Shown: in pieces, positions 1-8,468 of the stretch
Layout of the letters: every line of letters begins with the position of its first letter
How positions within the stretch are numbered: the first letter of the stretch is position 1
Assembly: GCA_016893485.2 (NCBI GenBank)
Contig: JAFEKX020000001.1
Coordinates: 4,588,001-4,652,000, forward strand
DNA length: 64,000 bases
Source: Streptomyces sp. P3
Lineage (GTDB): Bacteria; Actinomycetota; Actinomycetes; Streptomycetales; Streptomycetaceae
Reading direction: 5' to 3'
The notes under the pieces: model-generated
Seen by the model: only the letters and a program-made list of their open reading frames with translations
The model's database searches: none
What the model was told of the DNA's origin: nothing
Made by a program: the position numbers and the translations under genes

Positions 1-835
1 TTCGAGACGGAGACGCTGCCCTATGAGGAGCGGAAGATCGCCGTCGCTCCCGGGGCGGGGAGGTGTACGCCCTGGCCATCGACCCCGAACTGGCCCTACT
101 GGACTACCTCCAGATGTTCTACAAACTCGGCGGAGCGGGCCGCGCCCTGAAGAAACTCGGGGCGATCGACTTCGCCACCACGGTCGCGCCCGGCCTCCGG
201 GACGTCCTCCTGACCGGCAAGGCCTGCGAGGCCGTCCGCCGCAAGGAGAAGAGCGGGCGGTTCGTCTACGACTCGTCGTGATGGACGCCCCGCCTACCGG
301 CCGCATCACCCGCTTCCTGAACGTCAACGACGAGGTGGCCGGCCTCGCGAAGATCGGCCCGATACACAATCAGGCGCAGGCGGTGATGCGGGTCCTGAAG
401 TCGCCGGAGACGGCCGTGCACCTGGTGACGCTGCTGGAGGAGATGCCCGTCCAGGAGACCGCGGACGGCATCGCCGAACTCCGGGCGGCGAAACTGCCGG
501 TGGGCCGGATCATCGTCAACATGGTCCGCCCCGAGGTGCTCGACGCGACCGACATCGACCTCGTGCGGGCCGTCCCGCGCACCGCCGTGGCGCAGGCGCT
601 GTCGTCGGCGGGCCTCGGCGGGGCCCGGCGCGGCGGCAACGCCGAGAAGCTGGTCGACCCGCTGCTCGCCCAGGCCGAGGAGTACGCCGCGCGGTACACG
701 CTGGAGCACGACCAGCGGGCCGTCCTGGCCGAGCAGGGCCTGCCGTTGCACGAACTGCCGTTGCTCACCGAGGGCATGGACCTCGGGGGCCTGTACGAAC
801 TCGCCAGCGAGCTGCGGAAGCAGGGGATGTCATGA
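1..835 (+). CDS. ArsA/GET3-like ATPase, 5'-partial
   Basis: This is the 3' part of an anion-transporting-ATPase-like (ArsA/GET3 fold) P-loop protein. The gene starts before the window, so the Walker A region is not visible. The readable protein contains the family segment VVMDAPPTGRI (the switch-II-like aspartate stretch) followed by an NDEVAGLAKIGPI segment. Two frame changes are needed to read it through, near position 56 and near 271, where one G appears to be missing before VVMDAPP. It overlaps the next ArsA-like gene by 4 bp (ATGA), so the two are translationally coupled. Paired ArsA-like ATPases upstream of wblA are common in Streptomyces. The substrate is unknown, and no arsenic genes are nearby, so a role in arsenite export is not supported. 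Confidence 0.85.
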   Translation, partial: SRRRRCPMRSGRSPSLPGRGGVRPGHRPRTGPTGLPPDVLQTRRSGPRPEETRGDRLRHHGRARPPGRPPDRQGLRGRPPQGEERAVRLRLVVMDAPPTGRITRFLNVNDEVAGLAKIGPIHNQAQAVMRVLKSPETAVHLVTLLEEMPVQETADGIAELRAAKLPVGRIIVNMVRPEVLDATDIDLVRAVPRTAVAQALSSAGLGGARRGGNAEKLVDPLLAQAEEYAARYTLEHDQRAVLAEQGLPLHELPLLTEGMDLGGLYELASELRKQGMS

Positions 836-2238
836 GTCCGGACCCGGCCCACGCGCAGGACCCCGCCCGCGACCGCGAGACCACGCAGGACTCCCGCTCC
901 CACCGCATCACCCACGCGCGCGTGCTCGACGTGGACCCGCTGATCGACGACCCGGAGACACGCATCGTCGTGTGCTGCGGCTCCGGCGGGGTCGGCAAGA
1001 CCACCACCGCGGCGGCGCTCGGCCTGCGGGCCGCCGAGCGCGGGCGCAGGGTCGTCGTCCTGACCATCGACCCGGCACGGCGGCTCGCCCAGTCCATGGG
1101 GATCGACTCGCTGGACAACACCCCGCGGCGCGTGAAGGACGTCGACGGGGACGGCGAACTGCACGCCATGATGCTCGACATGAAGCGCACCTTCGACGAG
1201 ATCGTCGAGGCGCACGCGGACCGCGAGCGGGCGGCCGCGATCCTCAACAACCCCTTCTACCAGTCGCTTTCGGCCGGCTTCGCGGGCACGCAGGAGTACA
1301 TGGCGATGGAGAAGCTGGGCCAGCTGCGCGCCCAGCACGACTGGGACCTGATCGTGGTGGACACCCCGCCGTCCCGCTCGGCGCTCGACTTCCTGGACGC
1401 ACCGAAACGTCTCGGCTCGTTCCTGGACGGCAAGCTGATCCGGCTGCTGACCGCGCCGGCGAAGCTCGGCGGGCGGGCCGGGATGAAGTTCCTCAACGTC
1501 GGCATGTCGATGATGACCGGCACGCTCGGCAAGCTGCTCGGCGGTCAACTGCTCAAGGACATCCAGACGTTCATCGCCGCGATGGACACCACCTTCGGCG
1601 GGTTCCGCACCCGCGCGGACGCGACGTACAAGCTGCTCCAGGCGCCCGGCACGGCGTTCCTGGTGGTCGCGGCCCCGGAGCGGGACGCGTTGCGCGAGGC
1701 GGCGTACTTCGTGGAGCGGCTGGCGGCCGAGGAGATGCCACTGGCCGGTCTGGTCCTCAACCGGGTGCACGGCAGCGGAGCCGCCCGGCTGTCGGCCGAG
1801 CGGGCACTCGCCGCCGCGGAAAATCTTGAAGAGGCCCGCATTGTCGATCAGATGGGCGGGAAAGCTGGACTTCGTAACTCTCCCGACACGTACGGCAGTT
1901 CAGATTCGCCCGGTCCCAGCTCTCCCGGTTCCCAGGCATCGGCTCGTGACGAAGGCTCCCCCGCCACCACGGACGACGAGCGATCCGCCGACCAGCAGTC
2001 CGACGACGAGCGATCTGTCGATCAACTCACCGCAGGTCTGCTGAAGTTGCATGCCGAGCGGATGCGGCTGCTCTCCCGCGAGCAGCGCACACGTGACCGC
2101 TTCACCGCACGTCACCCCGAGGTGGCCGTGGCCGAGGTGGCCGCGCTGCCCGGCGATGTGCATGACCTCGCGGGGCTGCGGGACATCGGGAACCGGCTCG
2201 CGGCCGGTCGGCCGGAGCTGCCCGAGACGAAGGTCTGA
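832..2238 (+). CDS. ArsA/GET3-like ATPase
   Basis: Intact 468-residue P-loop ATPase, partner of the preceding ArsA-like gene. A deviant Walker A, GSGGVGKTT, lies at residues 50-58, followed by TIDPARRLAQSMG. The switch-II-like VVDTPPSRSALDFL lies at about residue 180. The ATG overlaps the upstream stop (ATGA). A low-complexity Ser/Asp/Glu-rich insertion sits at about residues 355-390, and the C-terminal tail is Arg-rich and probably coiled. The pair probably works as two halves of one dimeric ATPase, by analogy with ArsA family members; the cargo is unknown. It converges on wblA, with 90 GC-rich bases between the two stops. Confidence 0.88.
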   Translation: MSPDPAHAQDPARDRETTQDSRSHRITHARVLDVDPLIDDPETRIVVCCGSGGVGKTTTAAALGLRAAERGRRVVVLTIDPARRLAQSMGIDSLDNTPRRVKDVDGDGELHAMMLDMKRTFDEIVEAHADRERAAAILNNPFYQSLSAGFAGTQEYMAMEKLGQLRAQHDWDLIVVDTPPSRSALDFLDAPKRLGSFLDGKLIRLLTAPAKLGGRAGMKFLNVGMSMMTGTLGKLLGGQLLKDIQTFIAAMDTTFGGFRTRADATYKLLQAPGTAFLVVAAPERDALREAAYFVERLAAEEMPLAGLVLNRVHGSGAARLSAERALAAAENLEEARIVDQMGGKAGLRNSPDTYGSSDSPGPSSPGSQASARDEGSPATTDDERSADQQSDDERSVDQLTAGLLKLHAERMRLLSREQRTRDRFTARHPEVAVAEVAALPGDVHDLAGLRDIGNRLAAGRPELPETKV

Positions 2239-2328
2239 CGCGCACCCCGGGGAACCGGACCCGGGCATGCCCCCCCGGACGCACGCCCGGGGATCGCCCG
2301 GGGTCGGCCCCGAGGGGGACCGGTGGGG

Positions 2329-2667
2329 TCAGCCCACCGCCGCGTAGTTCTCGTAGATCTCGTCGTCGTCGAGGGGGATGATGCCGACCCCTCGTTCGTA
2401 CTCGATACGCGCGGTCTCCAGTAGCCGGCGCCATGAAGTGACAGTGGGCCGCCTGCGCAGCAGTGCGCGGCGCTCCCGCTCCGTCATTCCTCCCCACACG
2501 CCGAATTCGACGCGGTTGTCGAGCGCATCGGCGAGGCACTCCGTGCGTACCGGACATCCGGTGCACACTGCCTTCGCCCTGTTCTGCGCTGCTCCTTGAA
2601 CGAACAGTTCATCCGGATCGGTAGTGCGGCAGGCCGCCTGCGCACTCCAGTCGGTTACCCAGCCCAT
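2329..2667 (-). CDS. wblA: WhiB-family regulator, WblA type
   Basis: A 112-residue WhiB-like protein starting MGWVTDWSAQ. The four iron-sulfur cluster cysteines are at residues 13, 35, 38 and 44 (C-X21-C-X2-C-X5-C). The GVWGG turn is at 56-60, followed by a basic RERRALLRRRP helix for DNA contact. The C-terminal tail after residue 75 is longer than in short Wbl proteins and matches the WblA type, which in Streptomyces is a pleiotropic regulator of the switch from vegetative growth to sporulation and of antibiotic production. The start was chosen at 2667 because the reading frame upstream to 2847 is not WhiB-like. The flanking ArsA pair and class A PBP agree with the conserved wblA neighbourhood. 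Confidence 0.93.
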   Translation of the reverse strand: MGWVTDWSAQAACRTTDPDELFVQGAAQNRAKAVCTGCPVRTECLADALDNRVEFGVWGGMTERERRALLRRRPTVTSWRRLLETARIEYERGVGIIPLDDDEIYENYAAVG

Positions 2668-3007
2668 ACCGGCGCCGTCCTCTCCCGAATCGAGGCTCCC
2701 CACGGCGGCAGCGGCATATTCACCGCCGCCAGTTGAGGACGTTACGGAAGGTGGGCACAGCGCAACACCCCCTTCGGGCCCAATCTTGAATGGCCCGAAC
2801 GGACTATGGGTAAGCGGCAGATCACCCGGGGAGTGAGCTGGCGACATGCGTGACTATCCCGGCAAACCGGGACAGTTGACATGCGCCACAAGGGGCACCA
2901 GGTGACACAGGAGGTGGATTCGGACACGCCCCCGACAAAAACAGGGGACGACCGGAACGATTCGGGGTCGCCGGACGTATTGATACGTGACCGCTCTGCT
3001 GTGACAG
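2668..3007. other. Intergenic leader region between wblA and the PBP gene
   Basis: About 340 bases upstream of both divergent genes. A plus-strand open frame runs through from 2881, but its N-terminal sequence is not PBP-like, and I regard it as leader. A small inverted repeat (CCGGCAAACCGG) lies near 2860-2871. I could not assign a wblA promoter by eye. Confidence 0.4.
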
Positions 3008-3037
3008 TTGAGAGCAGCTTAGGCCAACGCCTATACA
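3008..3037 (+). promoter_or_regulatory. Candidate vegetative promoter of the PBP gene
   Basis: TTGAGA at 3008-3013 and TATACA at 3032-3037 are separated by 18 bp, a good match to the HrdB-type consensus. The -10 hexamer ends 33 bp before the ATG at 3071. Assigned by motif only. Confidence 0.5.
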
Positions 3038-3070
3038 CGTGTCCGGCGAATGAGAACGTAGGCTGCCCCC

Positions 3071-5363
3071 ATGCCAAAAAAGCGCTCGGGTGGTGGCCTG
3101 TCCCCATGCAGCAGGCCGCCAAGTTCCTCGGTGTCAGTGTGCTCGCCGGTGCCGTCATGGCCGGAATCGCGATGCCCGCGGCCGGCGCGCTCGGACTCGC
3201 TGCTAAGGGCTCGGTCCAGGGATTCGACGACATCCCGGACAATCTGAAGAGCCCTCAGCTGAGCCAGCGCACCACGATCCTGGACAGCAAGGGCAACCAG
3301 ATCGCCTCGGTCTACTCCCGTGACCGCACGGTGGTGGAGCTCAAGGACATCTCGCCGTACATGCAGAAGGCGATCGTCGCGATCGAGGACTCGCGCTTCT
3401 ACCAGCACGGCGCGATCGACCTGAAGGGCGTCCTGCGCGCCCTCAACAAGAACGCGCAGAGCGGCGGGGTCTCCCAGGGCGCCTCGACCCTCACCCAGCA
3501 GCTGGTGAAGAACTACTTCGTGGAGGAGGCCGGTGACGACCCGACGAAGGTCGCCCAGGCCACCCAGCAGACGCTCGGCCGCAAGGTCAAGGAGCTGAAG
3601 TACGCGATCCAGATCGAGGAGAAGCTCGGCAAGAAGAAGATCCTCGAGAACTACCTGAACATCACGTTCTTCGGGGGAGCAGGCCTACGGCGTCGAGGCC
3701 GCCTCCGAGCGCTACTTCTCCAAGCACGCCAAGGACCTCACCCTCCCGCAGTCGGCGCTCCTCGCGGGCATCGTCCAGTCGCCCACGCGCTACGACCCGA
3801 TCAACGACGAGGCCGAGGCCAAGAAGCGGCGCAACACCGTGCTGGCCCGCATGGCGGAGGTCGGCGACATCTCCAAGGCGGAGGCGGACGCGGCCGAGAA
3901 GACGGACCTCGGCCTCAAGGTCAGCCAGCCGAAGAACGGTTGCATCACCGCGGCCAAGGGCGCCAGCTTCTTCTGCAAGTACGTCGAGAACGTCTTCCTG
4001 AGCGACCCGGTCTTCGGCAAGACCAAGGAGGCCCGGGCGAAGATCTGGAACCAGGGCGGCCTGACGATCCGTACGACGCTGGACCCGCAGGCGCAGGACT
4101 CGGTGCAGGCCTCGCTCAAGGACCACATCTACAAGTCGGACTCGGTCGCCGCGGCGGCCACCCTGGTCGAACCCGGCACCGGCAAGATCCTCGGCATGGG
4201 CCAGTCGAGGCCGTACGGCTACGGCAAGAACGAGACGGAGTACAACTACTCGGTCAACGCCGACATGGGCGGCTCGAACTTCGGCTTCCCGACCGGTTCG
4301 ACGTTCAAGCCGTTCGTCGCCGCCGCCGCGCTGGAGCAGGGCCTGCCCGCCACGCAGCAGTACCCGGCGCCGTACTCGATGGACTACCCGAGCCCCGTCT
4401 CGACCTGCAGCGGCAAGAACTGGGTCAACACGGGCGGCGCGACGGTGGAGAACGAGAGCGAGTCGGAGCACGGTCCGTACGCGCTGAAGGAGGCGATGGC
4501 CAAGTCGGTCAACACCTACTTCGTGCAGATGATCTCCGACATCGGTCTGTGCCCCGTCGTGAGCATGACCAGCAAGCTCGGGGTCGTGCAGGGCAACGGC
4601 GACAAGATCCCCGAGGTCCCGGCCATCGCGCTCGGCTCGAAGGGCCTCTCGCCGCTGACGATGGCCACCGCGTACGCGGCCTTCGCCAACGAGGGCACCT
4701 ACTGCACCCCGATCGCCATCGAGTCCATCACCCAGAAGGTGGGCAACGAGGAGAAGTCGCTCGCCGTCCCGAAGTCCACCTGCTCGCGGGCGATGAGCAA
4801 GAAGACCGCCGACACCATCAACACCGTGCTGCGTGGCGTGGTCGACTCCGGCACCGGCCAGGAGGCCGGCCTCACCGACCGCGAGAGCGCCGGTAAGACG
4901 GGTACGACGGACGCCCGCAAGAACGCCTGGTTCGTCGGCTACACCCCGAACCTGGCCGGCGCGGTCTGGGTCGGCAGCCCCAAGCAGAACGTCGAGATGA
5001 CCAACATCCGCATCGGCGGGGTCTACCACGGCGAGGTCTACGGCGCCGACACCCCCGGCCCGATCTGGAAGGACGCCATGTCCGGTGCCCTCGAAGGCAA
5101 GCAGGCCCAGTCCTTCACCCTCGTCAACATCCCGGACCCCACGAAGGACAAGGACAAGGGCAACGACGGCGGCAAGAACAACGACAACGGCGGCAACAAC
5201 AACGGGGCAATGACAACGGCGGTCTGACCACCAACGGCGGCACCACCGGCACCACCGACGGCGGCACCACCCCCGACCCGACGTTCTCCCTCCCCGACGG
5301 CTTCTTCCAGGGCAACGACAACGGCGGAAACAACGGCAACGGAAACGGCGGCAACAGGGCTAG
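3071..5363 (+). CDS. Bifunctional class A penicillin-binding protein
   Basis: Membrane-anchored peptidoglycan glycosyltransferase/transpeptidase of about 764 residues. It begins MPKKRSGGG, and a TM segment (FLGVSVLAGAVMAGIAMP) follows at about residues 15-45. The GT51 domain shows EDSRFYQHGAID and QGASTLTQQLVKN. The transpeptidase domain shows the STFK active-site serine motif (in PTGSTFKPF), the SVN motif in AKSVNTYF, and KTGTTD. The C-terminal tail is a Gly/Asn-rich low-complexity stretch typical of Streptomyces PBPs. Four one-base indels break the frame: near 3103 (C missing), 3674 (extra G), 5206 (G missing) and 5358 (G missing). Repairing all four gives one continuous protein. The start at 3071 restores the expected basic cytoplasmic N-terminus. 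Located next to wblA, and ends at a strong hairpin. Confidence 0.9.
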
Positions 5364-5390
5364 CCCCGGCCACCCGATCCGCCTTTTCGT

Positions 5391-5440
5391 CTACGACGAC
5401 GGGGGGCGCCTTTTCACAAGGGGCGCCCCCGTCGTCGTAG
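5391..5440. terminator. Bidirectional hairpin terminator
   Basis: Near-perfect inverted repeat with arms of about 19 bp (5391-5410 and 5421-5440, one bulged G) around a 10-base loop, TTTTCACAAG. It lies between the convergent PBP and yqeY-like genes, so it can serve both. Confidence 0.85.
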
Positions 5441-5467
5441 AGAAACGGCTCTCTCCTGGCGGGCGAT

Positions 5468-5935
5468 TCAGCCGGCGAGGAGCTTCTTCACCGCGGCGGC
5501 GACGCGGCCGCCGTCGGCCAGGCCGGCGACCTTCGGGTTCACGATCTTCATGACGGCGCCCATCGCGCGCGGGCCCTCGGCGCCGGCGGCCTTCGCCTCC
5601 TCGACCGCCTGGGAGACGATCGCGGCCAGCTCCTCGTCACCGAGCTGTTTGGGCAGGTACTCGGCGAGGATCTCGCCCTCCGCCTTCTCCTGCGCGGCCT
5701 GCTCGGGACGCCCGCCCTGCGCGAAGGCGTCCGCGGCCTCGCGGCGCTTCTTCGCCTCCTTGGTGATCACCTTGAGGACCTCGTCGTCGGAGAGCTCGCG
5801 CTTCTCCTTGCCCGCGACCTCCTGGTTGGTGATCGCGGAGAGCGTCAGCCGGAGCGTGGAGGAGCGCAGCTTGTCGTGCGCCTTGATCGCGGCGTTGAGG
5901 TCTTCCTGCAGCTTCGACTTGAGCGTGGTGGTCAT
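5468..5935 (-). CDS. GatB/YqeY domain protein
   Basis: Intact 155-residue YqeY-type protein. This family shares the tRNA-binding tail fold of GatB but occurs as a stand-alone protein. Visible features are an N-terminal helical region (SKLQEDLNAAIKAHDK), a central KEKRELSDDEV stretch and a C-terminal helical bundle (LADGGRVAAAVKKLLAG). The length is normal for the family (about 150). Its exact function is not established; an RNA-related or tRNA-amidation accessory role is only inferred. It is divergent from the metallophosphoesterase gene. Confidence 0.9.
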   Translation of the reverse strand: MTTTLKSKLQEDLNAAIKAHDKLRSSTLRLTLSAITNQEVAGKEKRELSDDEVLKVITKEAKKRREAADAFAQGGRPEQAAQEKAEGEILAEYLPKQLGDEELAAIVSQAVEEAKAAGAEGPRAMGAVMKIVNPKVAGLADGGRVAAAVKKLLAG

Positions 5936-6036
5936 GGGTTTGATTCTCGCAGGTGCGTGAGTGCGGGCGCCCGCAGATTTCGCCGACCGCGTGCGGGACC
6001 CCTTGCGGGGAGGCTTAAGCGGCCGCGCCCGACGGG

Positions 6037-6056
6037 GTGTCAGTGCGGTCTGACAC
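6037..6056. promoter_or_regulatory. Inverted repeat upstream of the phosphoesterase
   Basis: A perfect 7-bp inverted repeat, GTGTCAG / CTGACAC, with a 6-base spacer, ending 9 bases before the ATG at 6066. The position fits an operator or a translation-affecting hairpin. No regulator can be assigned. Confidence 0.4.
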
Positions 6057-6065
6057 GATGGCGGT

Positions 6066-6989
6066 ATGCGCGCGCGATACGGAGTACCTCTGGGAATTGC
6101 GGCGGCAGGCGCCGCCGGTCTGGTCTACGCGGCGGGCTTCGAGGTCCGCTCCTTCCGGCTGCGACGGGTGACGGTCCCGGTGCTGCCGGCCGGGATGCGC
6201 CCGTTCAGAGTCCTCCAGGTCTCCGACATCCACATGGTCGGCGGCCAGCGCAAGAAGCAGCGCTGGCTGCGCTCGCTGGCGGGCCTGCGCCCCGACTTCG
6301 TGATCAACACCGGCGACAACCTCTCCGACCCGGAGGGCGTCCCCGAGGTGCTGGACGCGCTGGGCCCGCTGATGGACTTCCCGGGCGCGTACGTCTTCGG
6401 CTCGAACGACTACTACGGCCCCACACTCCGCAACCCCGCCCGGTACCTGCTGGAGAAGAGCGCCGGCCGCCACGGTCTGAACGGCAACCCGCCCGTCACC
6501 GGCGTCGTCCACAACCCGTGGGAGGACCTGCGGGACGGCTTCGACGCCGCGGGCTGGCTGAACCTGACGAACACCCGGGGACGCTCAAGTTCGAGGGCGT
6601 CTCCGTGGAGTTGACCGGCGTGGACGACCCCACATCAAACGCGACCGCTACGCCCACGTGGCCGGCGGCCCGTCCGACAACGCCGACTTCTCGATGGGCG
6701 TGGTCCACGCCCCGTACCTCCGCGTCCTGGACTCCTTCACGGCGGACGGCTACCCCCTGATCCTCGGCGGCCCACACACGGCGGCCAGCTGTGCATCCCG
6801 TTCTACGGCGCGCTGGTCACCAACTGCGACCTGGACACGGACCGGGTCAAGGGGCTGTCCCGGCATACGGCCGAGGGTCGGACCTCGTATCTGCATGTGT
6901 CGGCCGGGTGCGGGACGAGCCGGTATACGCCGGTGCGGTTTGCTTGTCCGCCGGAGGCTACGTTGATGACGTTGGTGGGGCGGGAGTAG
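6066..6989 (+). CDS. Calcineurin-like metallophosphoesterase, membrane-associated
   Basis: Phosphoesterase of about 308 residues with an N-terminal hydrophobic segment (GIAAAGAAGLVYAAG, residues 8-22). The metal-binding motifs run in order: SDIHM, NTGDN, a GSND that replaces the usual GNHD, and a GGHTHGGQ block. The last block is garbled by a base loss near 6772. Three single-base losses (near 6580, 6634 and 6772) return the reading to the original frame, and the protein then ends at 6989. The family hydrolyses phosphoesters with a dinuclear metal centre; the substrate here is unknown. It is divergent from the yqeY-like gene and followed by a repeat-rich gap. Confidence 0.85.
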
Positions 6990-7453
6990 GGGGTTACGGG
7001 GGCGCGGTGGCAGGGGCGCGGTGGCAGGGTGTGCTCCTGGGGGTGGGTGCGGGGAGTTCCTGGGGACGGAGTCAGGGGCGGGAGTGCTTGAGGGCCGGGG
7101 CGGGACGTCCTGAGGGGTGAGGTCGGAGTCTGGGCGTACCCCGGTTGCGGGTCGGAGTCGGGGTGTACTGAGGGGTCGGGCGAGGCCGGGACCGGGGTCA
7201 GCTCGGCTCGGCTCGGCTCGGCCAGGGTGTTGATTGGGCCAGGGTTGATTGGGCCAGGTTCGATTCGGCCGGAGCCGAGCGGACCGGGGCCGGCGCGACC
7301 AAGGGCGGCGGTGCGGTCGCATTGGGCCAGGTTCGATTCGGCCGGAGTCGAGGGGACCGGGGCCGGCGCGACCAGGGGCGGCCGTGCGGTCGGCGTAGCC
7401 CGTCCAGCCCACCCGTATCGCCCGATTCGTCCCCCGCTGCCTACCGTGATGTC
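6990..7453. other. Non-coding gap with tandem repeats
   Basis: A 464-bp stretch with no convincing gene. Local base composition is skewed, with many GGGG runs on the plus strand. It contains the two repeat arrays described at 7199-7393. Confidence 0.6.
7199..7393. repeat. Short CGGCT array and a 73-bp tandem duplication
   Basis: At about 7199-7221 the pentamer CGGCT is repeated four times. A 73-bp unit beginning ATTGGGCCAGGTTCG follows at 7248-7320 and is repeated at 7321-7393 with only a few substitutions. A further copy of the first 10 bases lies at 7233. No protein reading frame spans both copies, so this is an intergenic duplication. Confidence 0.85.
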
Positions 7454-8234
7454 ATGACCGCCCCGATACCCAGGGACATCCGGACCTCCCCGCGGTACCC
7501 GGCATGCCCGCGCTGCTCGCCTCACCCGTTCCCGCCACCGCGGTGGTGGCCCCGCACTCCCGCCCGCTGACGGCGGCGTACCGACTGCTGGTCGCGTTGG
7601 TGGCGGCAGCGGCGGTGACCGTCGACCTGTTCCTCGGCAGCCCGATCCGGGTGCTGACGTACTTCACGATCCAGAGCAACATCCTGCTCGCGCTGGTCAC
7701 GCTCGCCACGGCCCGCCGCGCGTGGACGGCCCGCCGCCCGGTCTCCCCCTGGTCACGGGCGCGGCGCTGCTCTACATCACGATCACGAGCCTGGTGTACC
7801 ACCTGATCCTGGTGCCGCACGCGTCGAGCCCGTTCGCGATGACAGGCGGACCCGTCACGGGCTGGCAGGCGGTGACGAACCAGGTCCTGCACACGGTGAC
7901 GCCGATCGCCGCGGTGATCGACTGGCTGTTCCTGACCGCCCCCGGCCGGCTACGGCTGCGGATGGCCGCGACGTGGCTGCTGTACCCGCTGACGTACCTG
8001 GCGGTGTCATTGGGCCGCGGCGAACTGATCCTGCCCGGCACCCCGGGCCGCTATCTCTACTCGTTCCTGGACGTCGAACGGCACGGCTACAAGAGCGTCC
8101 TGGGCAACGCCCTCCTCCTCGGCCTCGCCTTCTACGCCCTCTCCGTCCTCCTCGTGGCCCTCGACCACGCCCGCCCGAACCTCACCCGCCACCGCGGCAA
8201 AACCGGATTTCGTCTCCAGCCACCGGTGGGCTAA
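7454..8234 (+). CDS. Pr6Pr-family integral membrane protein
   Basis: Multi-pass membrane protein of about 260 residues with roughly six hydrophobic helices: LLVALVAAAAVTVDLF, FTIQSNILLALVTLA, LLYITITSLVYHLIL, TPIAAVIDWLFL, WLLYPLTYLAV and LLLGLAFYALSVLLVAL. The patterns YFTIQSN, SLVYHLIL and SFLDVERHGY match the Pr6Pr family (named for six TM helices with Pro-containing signatures), whose function is unknown. Two one-base losses are inferred, near 7481 (placing the ATG at 7454 in frame) and near 7746. Its stop lies about 50 bp before the tRNA gene. Confidence 0.75.
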
Positions 8235-8286
8235 AGTAAACGACGTCGCCGCGATGAGCAGCAACACTCGCAAGATGTGGCGACAT

Positions 8287-8360
8287 CGGGGTGTAGCGCA
8301 GCTTGGCAGCGCGCTTCGTTCGGGACGAAGAGGTCGTGGGTTCAAATCCCGCCACCCCGA
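8287..8360 (+). tRNA. tRNA-Pro (anticodon CGG)
   Basis: A 74-nt cloverleaf. Acceptor stem CGGGGTG/CACCCCG; anticodon stem CTTCG/CGAAG around loop TTCGGGA, giving anticodon CGG at 8321-8323; T arm GTGGG-TTCAAAT-CCCGC; discriminator A at 8360. CCA is not encoded. The gene is the integration site of the element that follows; everything from 8319 onward is duplicated at 16450. Confidence 0.96.
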
Positions 8361-8385
8361 CAGCCAAATAGCAGTTCAGAGGGCC
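8319..8385. repeat. attL: left attachment repeat within tRNA-Pro
   Basis: The first 48 bp (8319-8366) are identical to 16450-16497. One mismatch (8367) and 18 more identical bases follow, giving 66 of 67 matches. The repeat starts in the anticodon loop, the usual crossover region for tyrosine integrases that use tRNA genes. Confidence 0.93.
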
Positions 8386-8410
8386 CTTACCGAATCGGTA
8401 AGGGCCCTCT
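8378..8410 (+). terminator. Hairpin terminator of tRNA-Pro
   Basis: A perfect inverted repeat with 15-bp arms (8378-8392 and 8396-8410) and a 3-base loop, directly after the tRNA. Its outer part lies within the attachment repeat, while its inner stem differs from the equivalent hairpin at 16511-16540. Confidence 0.85.
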
Positions 8411-8468
8411 GGCGTTGCTGCGTGTCTAACTGCGTGACTATCGATTTCTGAGCGTGCGGACTGCGTGA

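Noticed and set aside
370..1770. Long minus-strand open frame (466 codons) over the ArsA-like genes
   Set aside because: It is the GC-bias shadow of the plus-strand genes; its translation is Arg/His/Gly-rich with no domain.
1..2238. Arsenic-resistance operon
   Set aside because: Only ArsA-like ATPases are present; no arsB, arsC or arsR, and the pair is a conserved wblA neighbour.
2881..3070. N-terminal extension of the PBP frame from 2881
   Set aside because: Not PBP-like; the MPKKRSGGG start at 3071 with one repaired base gives the normal membrane-anchor N-terminus and leaves a good promoter upstream.
3662..5029. 455-codon minus-strand frame opposite the PBP
   Set aside because: Shadow frame; composition is Val/Leu/Arg/Gly-rich without motifs, and the plus strand carries SxxK, SxN and KTG motifs.
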